Below are positions 16,378 through 25,334 of a DNA stretch of 39,412 nt, in pieces. Within the stretch, counting starts at the first letter, position 1. Every line of letters starts with the position of its first letter. The DNA is from Oscillospiraceae bacterium. Its GTDB lineage: Bacteria > Bacillota > Clostridia > Oscillospirales > Ruminococcaceae. Both the position numbers and the translations under genes were made by a program. Below the pieces are notes generated by a model. It searched no databases, was not told the origin of the DNA, and was given only the letters and a program-made list of their open reading frames with translations. The stretch lies in NCBI GenBank assembly GCA_014799395.1, contig JAAVID010000050.1:1-39412 (forward strand), in the 5' to 3' direction.

Positions 16378-17385
16378 ATGCGTAATTTAAAGGTTTTTAT
16401 CGCGTACAACGGCGCGGATTATCACGGCTTTCAGCGGCAGGACAACGCCGTTACCGTTCAGGAGGTCGTCGAAAAGGCGATAGGGAAGCTCTTAAAAACC
16501 GACCCGCCGGCGATTTACGGCTGTTCAAGGACGGACGCGGGCGTTCACGCCAGACGGTTCTGCTTTAACGTGCATATCGACAGCGCGATACCGTGCGACG
16601 GCTTTATCAAGGGAATGAATACGCTTCTGCCCGATAATATCGCGGTCTTATCCTGCGAGGACGCCGACGAGGAGTTCCATGCGAGATACTGCACAAAAGC
16701 CAAGGAATATGTGTATCTGATAAACAACAAGCCGACCCGCGACGTTTTTTTGCAGAAGCTGGCGTATCATTACCCTTATCCTCTGGATATACAGAAGATG
16801 AACGACGCTGCGGCGCTCCTTGTCGGGGAACACGATTTCGCGGCGTTCTGCCGCGCCGAGGGAAAGTCGAGGGTAAAGACCACCGTAAGAACGGTCTACG
16901 AGCTTAATGTTGCGCAAAAGAACGGTATTTGTGAAATAAAAATACGCGGAAACGGATTTCTGTACAATATGGTGAGGATAGTCGCGGGTACGCTCATCTA
17001 CGCGAGCGAGGGCAGGTTAAACCTCGACGACATACGCACGGCGCTCGAAACGGGCAACCGCGCGTACGCGGGGAAAACGCTCCCTCCCGAGGGGCTGTAC
17101 CTCAGCGAGGTCTCCTACGAGGAGGAGCAGACGGACGAGGATCACCGCGAAAGACTGCTGAAAAACCTCCCGAAGCTCCGCGCGACCGCCGCGGCAAAGG
17201 AGCGCGTAAAGCGGAATATGTACCTTAAAACGGATATGATAGTCGACTGGTGCAGACGAAGGCTCAACCGAGAGGAGACAGCGGTTACCAAAAAAGGGAA
17301 AAATTACTATGCGGTAGCGGCGGGCTGTACTATCACGATAAACGCCGACACCTTTACGATAATCACCGCCCACCCGCACCGATAA
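16378..17385 (+). CDS. truA: tRNA pseudouridine synthase TruA with C-terminal DUF3781-like domain
   Basis: TruA makes pseudouridine at positions 38-40 of the tRNA anticodon stem. Residues 1 to about 248 are a normal TruA, with catalytic D53 in CSRTDAGVHA, FHARYCTKAKEYVY, FLYNMVRIVAGTL and the closing PEGLYLSEVSYEEE. The family usually stops here (about 245-270 aa), but this protein continues to 335 aa. Residues about 270-335 (AAKERVKRNMYLKT, IVDWCRRRL, KKGKNYYAVAAG, then ITINADTFTIITAH) match my memory of DUF3781, usually an 80-90-aa stand-alone protein of unknown function. The reading frame is continuous and codon use does not change at the junction. The ATG has GGAGGA 3-4 nt upstream. Confidence 0.9.
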   Translation: MRNLKVFIAYNGADYHGFQRQDNAVTVQEVVEKAIGKLLKTDPPAIYGCSRTDAGVHARRFCFNVHIDSAIPCDGFIKGMNTLLPDNIAVLSCEDADEEFHARYCTKAKEYVYLINNKPTRDVFLQKLAYHYPYPLDIQKMNDAAALLVGEHDFAAFCRAEGKSRVKTTVRTVYELNVAQKNGICEIKIRGNGFLYNMVRIVAGTLIYASEGRLNLDDIRTALETGNRAYAGKTLPPEGLYLSEVSYEEEQTDEDHRERLLKNLPKLRATAAAKERVKRNMYLKTDMIVDWCRRRLNREETAVTKKGKNYYAVAAGCTITINADTFTIITAHPHR

Positions 17386-17413
17386 ACGCGTAACAAAGCC
17401 CTTTGCACGGGAC

Positions 17414-17443
17414 TTGACGAAACGGGTATGAATGTGATATAAT
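17414..17443 (+). promoter_or_regulatory. Sigma-A promoter for the DUF5711 gene
   Basis: TTGACG (17414-17419) and a perfect TATAAT (17438-17443) with an 18-nt spacer. The expected transcript starts about 60 nt before the TTG start codon. Confidence 0.8.
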
Positions 17444-17508
17444 AGAAAGATAAACCGTTTATATTAACACAGTAAATAAAGTGTTATGTTGTGGAATAGG
17501 AGAAGATC

Positions 17509-18648
17509 TTGCCATTAGATGAACGAAACGATATGAATAAATTCCGCAAGAAACGGAACAGAGACAAGCTTGCGGTGCGGGGAGTGATATTCCTTGTCGT
17601 TATGGTGGTCGTTATACTGATAGCCGCGAACTGGAAAACGCTTATCTCTCCTCTTAAAGACTTTATGCTTAATCCCGGCGAGGGCGGTTTTCCCGTTTCG
17701 CTTCCGGGAAGTACAAGGTATGTAATGGGCGAGCTTGGGGAGAATTTTTATCTGCTTACCGATACGTATCTGTATACATACAACGCGGTCGGCGCGGAGC
17801 TTTCGAGCTTTCAGCACGGCTTTCAGAACCCCGCGGCTAACTCAAACGACCGCAGAACGCTCGTGTTTGACAAGAACGGGCTTGAGATCAAGATGTTTTC
17901 GAGGACTTCCGAGCTGTTTTCCAAGACTATGGACGACAGTATCGTGTTCGCGCAGATGGGCACAGCGGAACGAAGCGCGGTGGTAACTACCTCGTCGAGA
18001 TATTCCAACTATCTGTACATATTCAATGGAGAGGGCAGGCAGATATTCCGCTGGGCTTCTCCCGATGAAAAGATAATGCAGGTCTGCTTCGGTTCAAACG
18101 ACAACAGCCTTTTCGTGACCACGGTTGGAGAAAGCGGCGGCGATCTGAGAACGAGCGTCGTAAGATTTGACATAGATAACGCGGAAAGCGAGACCTGGCG
18201 CACAGCGCTCGGAAACGACATTTCGTTTTCGCTGGAGCGCTGTGACGACGGCATTTACATCGTAACGAGCGGCGGCGCGTATCTTCTGGGCGAACAAACG
18301 GGCGAAATAACCGCCGAGACCGCGTTTTCAAGGCAGGTCACGGGCATTGCGCAGACGGACGGCGCGCGGATAATCTTGTTCCACGACGCGGGCTCCAACG
18401 GCGAGACGGCGGTCGCGTTCGGCGAGGCTCTCGAGGTCTCGGCGGCGATAACCCCCGACAATATGGAGGCGTTCGACGTATGCAGCGGCAGACTGTATGT
18501 TCTGGGCGGAAGCAAGCTGACGGTCTATAATTCAATGCTGGAGGCTGTACGGGTCCACGACCTGGACGACGTGTATTCCGATGTAAAGATAATAAATAAT
18601 TACGCCTATCTGCTGGGCTATAATACGGTGCAGAGGATAGAGCTGTGA
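17509..18648 (+). CDS. DUF5711-like membrane-anchored beta-propeller-like protein
   Basis: 379-aa protein with a basic N-terminus, one membrane helix (about 25-41), and a large extracytoplasmic part of repeated beta-rich segments (FYLLTDTYLYTYN, SNYLYIFNGEG, IYIVTSGGAYLL, RLYVLGGSKLTVYN), suggesting a beta-propeller. It resembles DUF5711 proteins of Clostridia, whose function is unknown. The chosen start is TTG with AGGAGA 5 nt upstream; an ATG at 17533 is the alternative, giving a protein 8 residues shorter. A CvpA-family gene follows after 10 nt, a pairing I associate with this group. Confidence 0.75.
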   Translation: MPLDERNDMNKFRKKRNRDKLAVRGVIFLVVMVVVILIAANWKTLISPLKDFMLNPGEGGFPVSLPGSTRYVMGELGENFYLLTDTYLYTYNAVGAELSSFQHGFQNPAANSNDRRTLVFDKNGLEIKMFSRTSELFSKTMDDSIVFAQMGTAERSAVVTTSSRYSNYLYIFNGEGRQIFRWASPDEKIMQVCFGSNDNSLFVTTVGESGGDLRTSVVRFDIDNAESETWRTALGNDISFSLERCDDGIYIVTSGGAYLLGEQTGEITAETAFSRQVTGIAQTDGARIILFHDAGSNGETAVAFGEALEVSAAITPDNMEAFDVCSGRLYVLGGSKLTVYNSMLEAVRVHDLDDVYSDVKIINNYAYLLGYNTVQRIEL

Positions 18649-18658
18649 GGGGAGTAAT

Positions 18659-19687
18659 ATGGGACAGGAATTTGCAATAGTATTTGACGTGGCGATCGTG
18701 GCTGTCGCGGCGGGGTTTTTCTTCGCGGGCTGGAAAAGCGGCTTCGCGAAGGTCATCCTGGGAATGGTCTCCGTTATCGCGGCGTTTGCGTGCGCTATGA
18801 TATTCAGTAAGCCTATCGCCGAGGCGGTCTACGATAATTTTATTGAACGACCGCTTACGGAACAGCTCAACAGCGCGATAGACGAGAGCCTCAGCTCTTT
18901 GAAGCTGGGAGGTATACCGGATATCGACTTTGACAAGGTGGAGGTATCGGGAGTGCCGGTCACCGAGATAACGCCCGATTACGCGGGCACGGGCAAGGCG
19001 GTCTTTGACCTGTCAAGTGTGGATCTGTCGAAAACGGGATTAAACGCCGACGATCTTAAAGCCGTCGGACTTGACGGGGATATAGACCTCACTTCCGTGA
19101 ACGCGAAGACCGTTGATTTCTCAATGGACGATATTGAGAAATACGGTCTCGGAAAGCTGGTGACGGCGCAGGCGGTCGCGGTGCGTTTTGTACAGCGCGA
19201 GGATTTCAAGGGCTTAGGCGAGATAGCGGGAACGGTCGGAAAATACGTTCCGATAATAAACGGCGTGACAGCCTCCGATACTGTGGGAGTAAACGCGGCA
19301 AGAACGCTCGCGCTCACTATGATAGAGACCAAGGATACGGTTATGGGAGCGGTGGTGGACGGTATAATCGAGCCGAACTGCCTGATAATTATCCGTACCG
19401 TCGCGTTTATACTGATATTTTCGGTAGTCACGATAGTGCTCGGCGTTATAGCGAACCTCACAAAAATTATAAACAAGGTGCCCGTCATCGGCAAGGCGAA
19501 CGCCCTCGCGGGCGCGCTCGCGGGGCTGTGCGAGGGTATAGTCGCGGTATTCGTGATATGTCTGGTCACGCGGTTTATCGTGTCTCTCTGCGGCGGAAAC
19601 GCGATACTGTTCAATCAGACGGCGATAGATTCGACGTTTATATTTAAGAAGGTCTACGAAGTGGATTTCTTGAATTTTTTGACATAA
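18659..19687 (+). CDS. CvpA family membrane protein
   Basis: 342-aa protein with CvpA-like helices split by a long soluble insert. Two N-terminal hydrophobic helices (about 5-24 and 30-52, with the GWKSGFAKVILGMVS signature) come first. A ~170-residue acidic middle region follows, then two or three C-terminal helices (about 238-265, 283-308). CvpA was named for colicin V production, but the family is widespread and has been linked to envelope integrity; its role here is unknown. GGGGAG precedes the ATG at 5 nt. It sits between DUF5711 and clpE, 25 nt before the latter. Confidence 0.8.
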   Translation: MGQEFAIVFDVAIVAVAAGFFFAGWKSGFAKVILGMVSVIAAFACAMIFSKPIAEAVYDNFIERPLTEQLNSAIDESLSSLKLGGIPDIDFDKVEVSGVPVTEITPDYAGTGKAVFDLSSVDLSKTGLNADDLKAVGLDGDIDLTSVNAKTVDFSMDDIEKYGLGKLVTAQAVAVRFVQREDFKGLGEIAGTVGKYVPIINGVTASDTVGVNAARTLALTMIETKDTVMGAVVDGIIEPNCLIIIRTVAFILIFSVVTIVLGVIANLTKIINKVPVIGKANALAGALAGLCEGIVAVFVICLVTRFIVSLCGGNAILFNQTAIDSTFIFKKVYEVDFLNFLT

Positions 19688-19712
19688 ATTAAGAAAGTAA
19701 GGGTGAGATAGT

Positions 19713-22046
19713 ATGATGATGTGTTCAAGGTGCAAAAAGCGCCCCGCGGTGATGTTTATTTCCACTATGAGCGGAAGCGAGCGCAAGAGCGAGGGGTTAT
19801 GCCTAAACTGCGCAAAGGAGCTCGGTTTGCCGCAGGTAAACGAATATTTACAGCAGATGGGCATATCCGAGGAGGATTTTGATAACGCCGTAGACTCGCT
19901 GTTCGGCGAGGACGGCATTGTCGACAACGATATGCTCAAGCAGTTCGGCATCGGCAAAAACGACGATGACGATATAGTATTTGAAAGCTCCAACGACAGC
20001 AAGGACGAGGACAATCTCTTTGAACGCGGCGGCGCGGGCACTATGCCGAATTTCCTGAAAAATCTGTTCGGCTCCGATAAGGACGATACCACGGAAAAGA
20101 AGTCCCGCAAAAAGCCCGAAAAGACCGATAAAAAGCGCAAGTGCCTCGAGACCTACTGCACAAATCTCACCCGCCGCGCCAAGGAGGGCAAGATAGACAC
20201 TATCATCGGGCGCGACAAGGAGATATACCGCGTATTGCAGATACTCTCCCGCCGCACAAAAAACAACCCCTGTCTTATAGGCGAGCCGGGCGTCGGCAAG
20301 ACCGCTATCGCGGAGGGTATCGCGCTCAAGCTCGCGAGCGGCGACGTGCCGTTCAGACTTCAGGGCAAGGAGCTGTATCTGCTCGACCTTACCGCGCTTG
20401 TCGCCGGCACGCAGTTCCGCGGACAGTTCGAGAGCCGCGTAAAGTCGCTTATCGACGAGGTAAAGACCGCGGGCAACGTTATGCTGTTCGTTGACGAGGT
20501 GCATAATCTTGTCGGCACGGGCGGCGATTCCGAGGGCTCGATGAACGCCGCGAACATCTTCAAGCCCGCCCTTTCGCGCGGCGAATTGCAGGTGATAGGC
20601 GCGACGACGTTCGCCGAATACCGCAAGCATATCGAAAAGGACAGCGCGCTGGAGCGCCGTTTCCAGCCCGTTACCGTAAACGAGCCGACGATTGAGGAGA
20701 CCATTGCTCTCCTCGGAGGCATTAAAAAGTATTATGAGGAACATCACAAGGTTCACGTTACCGATGAGATAGTGAAGATGTGCGCCGTTTTGTCGGAGCG
20801 CTATATCAACGACCGCTTCCTGCCCGACAAGGCTATCGACCTGCTGGACGAGGCGTGCGCGTGCTCGTCGCTCGGAAACGCGAGCATTACCGAATACGAG
20901 AAGATGAAGCTGGAGCTTGCCGCGCAGAAGCGCGAGGAGAGCGAGCTCGCCGAGGACTCCAACATCGACTACGCGCGCTTAGCCGAGCTTAAAACCACCA
21001 TCGCGCAGAACGAGAAGCGGATAGACGGGCTGAAAGAAGCCGCCGAGAACGTTTATGTCAGCATGGAGGACTTGTCCAAGGTAATAGAGCTGTGGACGGG
21101 AATTCCCGCAAACAAGATACAGGAGACCGAGTTCAAGCGTATGGCGGCGCTCGAGGGCAGTCTTAAAGCCAAGATAATCGGTCAGGACGAGGCTTGCGAG
21201 CTCGTAGCCAAGGCGATAAAGAGAAGCCGCGTACAGCTTTCCGACCGCCGCAGACCCGCGTCGTTCATCTTTGTGGGACCTACGGGCGTGGGAAAAACCG
21301 AGCTTGTAAAGGTTCTCGCAAAGGAGATGTTCGATACGGTCGACCCTCTCATTCGGCTTGATATGTCCGAATATATGGAGAAGCACAGCGTTTCCAAGAT
21401 AATCGGCTCGCCTCCCGGATACGTCGGCTACGACGAGGCGGGACAGCTCACCGAGCGCGTCCGCAGAAAGCCGTATTCGGTGATTCTGTTTGACGAGATA
21501 GAAAAGGCGCACCCCGACGTGATGAATATCCTGCTTCAGATACTCGACGAGGGCAAGATAACCGACTCGCACGGACGGAATGTCAGCTTTGAGAATACGA
21601 TAATCGCCATGACCTCGAACGCGGGCTCAACGGGCGGTATGAACGGCATAGGCTTCGCGAAAACGCAGGACGACGTCAGCCGCGAGCGCGTTATGAAAGG
21701 CTTGCGCGACTTCCTGCGCCCCGAGTTCCTGGCGCGCGTGGACGAGATCGTATCCTTCGCGCCGCTTACCGAGGAGAGCTACGCCGAGATCGCCAAGCTC
21801 AATCTCGAGGAGCTTCGTTCTCCGCTTGACGAAAAGGGGCTCGCGCTCGAAATATCCGAGGACGCGTATGCCGCGGTCGCGAAAAAGGCGTACGGCGGCA
21901 AGTTCGGCGGGCGCGATATTCGCCGCGTGATACGCTCGGACATCGAGGATAAGATAGCCGAGCTTCTTATCGACAACAGCGAAAAAACGCTTTCCAAGGT
22001 GATTGTCACCGCAAAGGACGGCGGGATAGTTGTGACCGTAGAATGA
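19713..22046 (+). CDS. clpE: ClpE-like AAA+ unfoldase with N-terminal zinc finger
   Basis: 777-aa Hsp100 protein that unfolds substrates for ClpP. The N-terminus is a zinc finger (C4-x2-C7 and C30-x2-C33) as in ClpE, not the double Clp-N repeat of ClpC. An acidic linker of about 100 residues follows. AAA domain 1 has GEPGVGKT (190-197) and [10 protein letters not shown] ClpE/ClpC-type coiled-coil middle segment (about 395-450) precedes AAA domain 2 with GPTGVGKT (522-529), [13 protein letters not shown] and [13 protein letters not shown]. Three ATG codons in a row open the gene; the first is used here. No ctsR or mcsAB genes lie beside it, and the SDR gene overlaps its stop by 4 nt. Confidence 0.92.
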   Translation: MMMCSRCKKRPAVMFISTMSGSERKSEGLCLNCAKELGLPQVNEYLQQMGISEEDFDNAVDSLFGEDGIVDNDMLKQFGIGKNDDDDIVFESSNDSKDEDNLFERGGAGTMPNFLKNLFGSDKDDTTEKKSRKKPEKTDKKRKCLETYCTNLTRRAKEGKIDTIIGRDKEIYRVLQILSRRTKNNPCLIGEPGVGKTAIAEGIALKLASGDVPFRLQGKELYLLDLTALVAGTQFRGQFESRVKSLIDEVKTAGNVMLFVDEVHNLVGTGGDSEGSMNAANIFKPALSRGELQVIGATTFAEYRKHIEKDSALERRFQPVTVNEPTIEETIALLGGIKKYYEEHHKVHVTDEIVKMCAVLSERYINDRFLPDKAIDLLDEACACSSLGNASITEYEKMKLELAAQKREESELAEDSNIDYARLAELKTTIAQNEKRIDGLKEAAENVYVSMEDLSKVIELWTGIPANKIQETEFKRMAALEGSLKAKIIGQDEACELVAKAIKRSRVQLSDRRRPASFIFVGPTGVGKTELVKVLAKEMFDTVDPLIRLDMSEYMEKHSVSKIIGSPPGYVGYDEAGQLTERVRRKPYSVILFDEIEKAHPDVMNILLQILDEGKITDSHGRNVSFENTIIAMTSNAGSTGGMNGIGFAKTQDDVSRERVMKGLRDFLRPEFLARVDEIVSFAPLTEESYAEIAKLNLEELRSPLDEKGLALEISEDAYAAVAKKAYGGKFGGRDIRRVIRSDIEDKIAELLIDNSEKTLSKVIVTAKDGGIVVTVE

Positions 22047-22747
22047 CGGTTCTGATAACGGGCGGCACGGGAGCGATCGGCGCGGCGCTCGCGGAGGAGT
22101 TCGCGCGTACCGACGATGTTATATTCACATATAACTCTCAAAAAGAACAAGCGTTCTCCCTTGCGGAAAAGCTGAAATGTTCCTGTGAGCATATGGACAT
22201 TTCGGATATTGAGTCCGTAAATGAGGCGGTGCAAAGGATACTTCGGGAGTTCGGGCATATCGATATTCTTGTGAACAACGCGGGAATATCGCTGATAAAG
22301 CCGTTTCTCGATACCTCTTACGAGGATTGGCGGCGCATTATCGACGTGAACCTGACGGGCGTTTTCAACGTTACCCGCGCGGTCGCGCCGTCAATGGTGA
22401 GACGGAAAAGCGGCGCGGTCGTGAACGTTTCATCGGTCTGGGGAGTGTACGGCGCGTCCTGCGAGGTCGCTTATTCGGCGGCGAAAGCTGGCGTTATCGG
22501 CTTTACAAAGGCGCTCGCCAAGGAACTGGGTCTATCCGGGATAACCGTCAACGCGGTCGCCCCCGGGGTCATAGACAGCCCGATGAACGCGCATCTTAAC
22601 GCCGCGGAGCTCGCCGGGCTTGCGGAGGAAACGCCGCTGAACCGTCTCGGGCAGCCGTCCGAGGTCGCAAAGGCGGTAAGAGCGCTCGCCGAGAATCGTT
22701 TCATTACGGGGCAGGTGCTGGGAGTTGACGGAGGGTTCGGCGGCTGA
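22043..22747 (+). CDS. SDR oxidoreductase (FabG/YmfI-like)
   Basis: 234-aa classical short-chain dehydrogenase using NAD(P)H. It has the cofactor motif TGGTGAIG (6-13), NNAG (78-81), and the catalytic serine (S131) with Y144-xxx-K148. SSVWGVYGASCEVAYSA and the proximal KALAKELGLSGI with VNAVAPGVIDSPMN closely resemble YmfI, the elongation factor P 5-aminopentanone reductase of Bacillus, and also the FabG group. I favour a YmfI-type role, but no EF-P gene is nearby to support it. The ATG overlaps the clpE stop and has no strong ribosome site, so translation is probably coupled. Confidence 0.82.
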   Translation: MTVLITGGTGAIGAALAEEFARTDDVIFTYNSQKEQAFSLAEKLKCSCEHMDISDIESVNEAVQRILREFGHIDILVNNAGISLIKPFLDTSYEDWRRIIDVNLTGVFNVTRAVAPSMVRRKSGAVVNVSSVWGVYGASCEVAYSAAKAGVIGFTKALAKELGLSGITVNAVAPGVIDSPMNAHLNAAELAGLAEETPLNRLGQPSEVAKAVRALAENRFITGQVLGVDGGFGG

Positions 22748-22748
22748 T

Positions 22749-23393
22749 ATGTACAAAACGGTTATTTTTGATTATGACTTTACTCTCGGAGACAGCGCTT
22801 ACGGTATTGCCGTTAGCTGTAACTATGCGCTCGGAAAGCTCGGATTTGCGGAAAAAACGGGAGAAGAGATACGGCGGACAATCGGTTTGTCGTTAAAGGA
22901 GGTATTCCGCGCGCTTACGGGCAGCGACAGCGAAGAAACGGCGAAGCGCTTTGCGGAGCTGTTCCGCGAGCGCGCCGACGAGATAATGACCGACAGCGCG
23001 GTGATGTACGAGGACGCGCTCCCGACCCTCTCGGAGTTTCGGGCGCGCGGCTTCAAAACGGCGATAGTGACCTCGAAGTTCCACTACCGTATCGACGAGA
23101 TACTCCGCAAATTCAGCGCGGAAAGCCTTATTGATGAGATAGTCGGCGGCGACGACGTCAGCCGTGAAAAGCCCGACCCCGAGGGTCTGCTGAAAGCCGT
23201 CGAAGCGCTCGGGATCGACAAACGCGAAGTGCTGTACGTTGGCGACAGTCTTGTTGATGCAAAGACGGCGCAGTCGGCGGGAGTGGATTTCGCCGCGGTG
23301 CTGACCGGCACAACAACGGACTTTTCCGATTATGACAGCGTTTTCATCGCCCGTAATTTGCGGGAGATACTTCATTTTGTAACAAAAATATAA
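22749..23393 (+). CDS. HAD-family phosphatase (PpaX/Gph-like)
   Basis: 214-aa HAD hydrolase of the pyrophosphatase/phosphoglycolate phosphatase type. Motif I is D8-Y-D10-F-T (usually DFDGT), with a helical cap domain (about 15-80). Motif II is IVTSK, motif III the lysine in SREKPDP, and motif IV GDSLVDAKTAQSAG. It starts at the ATG 1 nt after the SDR stop; a longer frame from 22725 would overlap the SDR gene and is unlikely. It ends the 17509-23393 run. The substrate is not certain. Confidence 0.86.
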   Translation: MYKTVIFDYDFTLGDSAYGIAVSCNYALGKLGFAEKTGEEIRRTIGLSLKEVFRALTGSDSEETAKRFAELFRERADEIMTDSAVMYEDALPTLSEFRARGFKTAIVTSKFHYRIDEILRKFSAESLIDEIVGGDDVSREKPDPEGLLKAVEALGIDKREVLYVGDSLVDAKTAQSAGVDFAAVLTGTTTDFSDYDSVFIARNLREILHFVTKI

Positions 23394-23467
23394 TTTTGTT
23401 GTTGTGATTTGTGCAAAATGCTGTATTTTTCGTGTAAAACTTTGTCAAAAAAATCTCAAATAAGCGG

Positions 23468-23496
23468 TTGAAATTTTTGTAAAAATATAGTATAAT
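23468..23496 (+). promoter_or_regulatory. Strong sigma-A promoter for the OadG-OadB genes
   Basis: TTGAAA (23468-23473) and a perfect TATAAT (23491-23496) with a 17-nt spacer in an A/T-rich stretch. The leader contains a 6-bp hairpin CTCGAA/TTCGAG (23519-23535) just before the AAGGAG ribosome site. Confidence 0.82.
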
Positions 23497-23556
23497 AATT
23501 TTGATTTCGGAAATAATTCTCGAATTTTTTTCGAGTGAAAAAAGGAGTAGTTATTG

Positions 23557-24027
23557 ATGAACATTGCGTTTAGTTTGCTGTCGGAAAGCGGCAGCGCTAT
23601 CGACAGGCTTCAGGGTCTGGGCACCGCTAAGGATCAGCTTGGCGATCCCGATTACTGGGGCTCTGTGGGAATTCTCACCATTACGGGAATTCTGGTCGTT
23701 TTCCTTATCCTGGCGATACTGATCTTCTTCTTTTGGCTGATGGGAACGATATTCAAGGCTATCGACAAGAGTAAGGCGGAAAAGAAAGCCGCCGCTGCCG
23801 AGGCCGAGAAAGCTAAGATCGCCGCGGAGCCCGTTGTACAAGCGGCTCCCGTTGAAGAGGAAGCGGTTGACGACGATGAGGAGATCGTCGCTGTTATCGG
23901 CGCGGCTATCGCGGCTTACGCCGAGGCGGAGGGCACTGCTTACACCATCAAGAGCATAAGCAGACACAAGAACACGCGTTCCGCATGGTCTATGGCGGGC
24001 ATCAGCGACAATATGCGTCAATTCTGA
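23557..24027 (+). CDS. OadG-like small subunit of a sodium-pumping decarboxylase
   Basis: 156-aa protein with one membrane helix (about 36-63, SVGILTITGILVVFLILAILIFFF split across it) followed by a Lys/Ala/Glu-rich stretch and an acidic segment (EEEAVDDDEE). The C-terminal part (IVAVIGAAIAAYAEAEG, then KNTRSAWSMAGISDNMRQF) is the conserved end of OadG/MmdD-type gamma or delta subunits, which assemble biotin-dependent Na+ pumps. The ATG has AAGGAG 9 nt upstream and the promoter at 23468. OadB follows after 17 nt, confirming the assignment. Confidence 0.85.
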   Translation: MNIAFSLLSESGSAIDRLQGLGTAKDQLGDPDYWGSVGILTITGILVVFLILAILIFFFWLMGTIFKAIDKSKAEKKAAAAEAEKAKIAAEPVVQAAPVEEEAVDDDEEIVAVIGAAIAAYAEAEGTAYTIKSISRHKNTRSAWSMAGISDNMRQF

Positions 24028-24044
24028 GAAAGGAAAACCGTATC

Positions 24045-25331
24045 ATGGAAATATTTCAAAGTACTGTAACCGGGCTTATTGACACGTCCGGATTTACGGG
24101 GCTCGGCGACATCAGATGCATAATTATGATCCTGCTGTCGTTCGTCCTGTTCTATCTCGCGATCGTAAGACAGTATGAGCCGCTGCTTATGCTGCCTATC
24201 GCGTTCGGTATGCTGCTTACCAACCTGCCGCTCACGGGTCTTTATCACCCCGAGCTGTGGGATCCCGCGACCAACCCTTACTTCGCGCCCACTTATGTCG
24301 ACGCGGGACTGGGCGGTCAGCTTTATATGTCGATATTTATTCCCGAGACCTCTCTGGATTACGGCAAGGTGCTCCACGAGGGCGGTCTGCTGGATATGCT
24401 TTACCTTGGCGTTAAGCTCCAGATCTATCCGCCGCTTATCTTCCTCGGAATAGGCTCTATGACCGACTTCGGTCCGCTTATCGCGAACCCCAAGAGCTTC
24501 CTGCTCGGCGCGGCTGCTCAGGGCGGTATCTTCTTCACATTCCTCGGCGCGTGCCTGCTGAACTTCTTTGACCTTTCGGGAATCGGCTTCAGCGGCTTTA
24601 CGCTCAAGGAAGCGGCTTCTATCGCAATCATAGGAGGTGCGGACGGTCCTACGGCTATCTATCTTACGTCAAAGCTCGCTCCGCAGCTGTTGGGCTCAAT
24701 AGCCGTCGCGGCGTACTCGTATATGGCTCTGGTACCCGTTATTCAGCCGCCTATTATGAAAGCGCTCACCACCGAAAAGGAGCGCTCCGTAAAGATGGGT
24801 CAGCTCCGCGAGGTATCCAAGATCGAGAAGGTCGTATTCCCGATCGCCGTTACCGTTATCGTTTCGCTTATCGTTCCGTCGGCTGCTCCGCTGGTCGGTA
24901 TCCTTATGTTCGGCAACCTGATGAAGGAGTCGGGCGTTTGCGACAGACTTGTTAAGACCGCTCAGAACGAGCTTATGAACATCATTACGATATTCCTCGG
25001 CATTACCGTCGGCGCTACCGCCGTTGCGGATAACTTCCTCAGCTGGAAGACTATCTTCATCATCGTGCTCGGTCTTATCGCGTTCTGCGTCGGTACCGCG
25101 TGCGGCGTGCTGCTCGGCAAGCTTATGTATATCATCTCCGGCAAGAAGATCAATCCGCTTATCGGTTCCGCGGGCGTTTCCGCTGTTCCTATGGCGGCTC
25201 GCGTATCGCAGAAGGTCGGCGCGCAGACCAACCCCTCCAACTTCCTGCTTATGCACGCAATGGGTCCGAACGTAGCGGGCGTTATCGGCTCGGCAGTCGC
25301 TGCGGGCGTACTGCTGTCCGTACTGGGTTAA
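24045..25331 (+). CDS. oadB: Sodium ion-translocating decarboxylase beta subunit (OadB-like)
   Basis: 428-aa integral membrane subunit that decarboxylates carboxybiotin and pumps Na+ out. The family signature IIGGADGPTAIYLTSKL (196-211) contains the Na+-binding aspartate D200. GIGSMTDFGPLIANP (135-149) and the C-terminal MGPNVAGVIGSAVAAG are also conserved, and about nine or more hydrophobic helices are visible. The start at 24045 has GAAAGGAAA upstream. Neither the carboxyltransferase alpha subunit nor a biotin carrier protein follows; the next gene is a SIMPL protein, so the missing subunits must be encoded elsewhere. Confidence 0.93.
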   Translation: MEIFQSTVTGLIDTSGFTGLGDIRCIIMILLSFVLFYLAIVRQYEPLLMLPIAFGMLLTNLPLTGLYHPELWDPATNPYFAPTYVDAGLGGQLYMSIFIPETSLDYGKVLHEGGLLDMLYLGVKLQIYPPLIFLGIGSMTDFGPLIANPKSFLLGAAAQGGIFFTFLGACLLNFFDLSGIGFSGFTLKEAASIAIIGGADGPTAIYLTSKLAPQLLGSIAVAAYSYMALVPVIQPPIMKALTTEKERSVKMGQLREVSKIEKVVFPIAVTVIVSLIVPSAAPLVGILMFGNLMKESGVCDRLVKTAQNELMNIITIFLGITVGATAVADNFLSWKTIFIIVLGLIAFCVGTACGVLLGKLMYIISGKKINPLIGSAGVSAVPMAARVSQKVGAQTNPSNFLLMHAMGPNVAGVIGSAVAAGVLLSVLG

Positions 25332-25334
25332 GCT

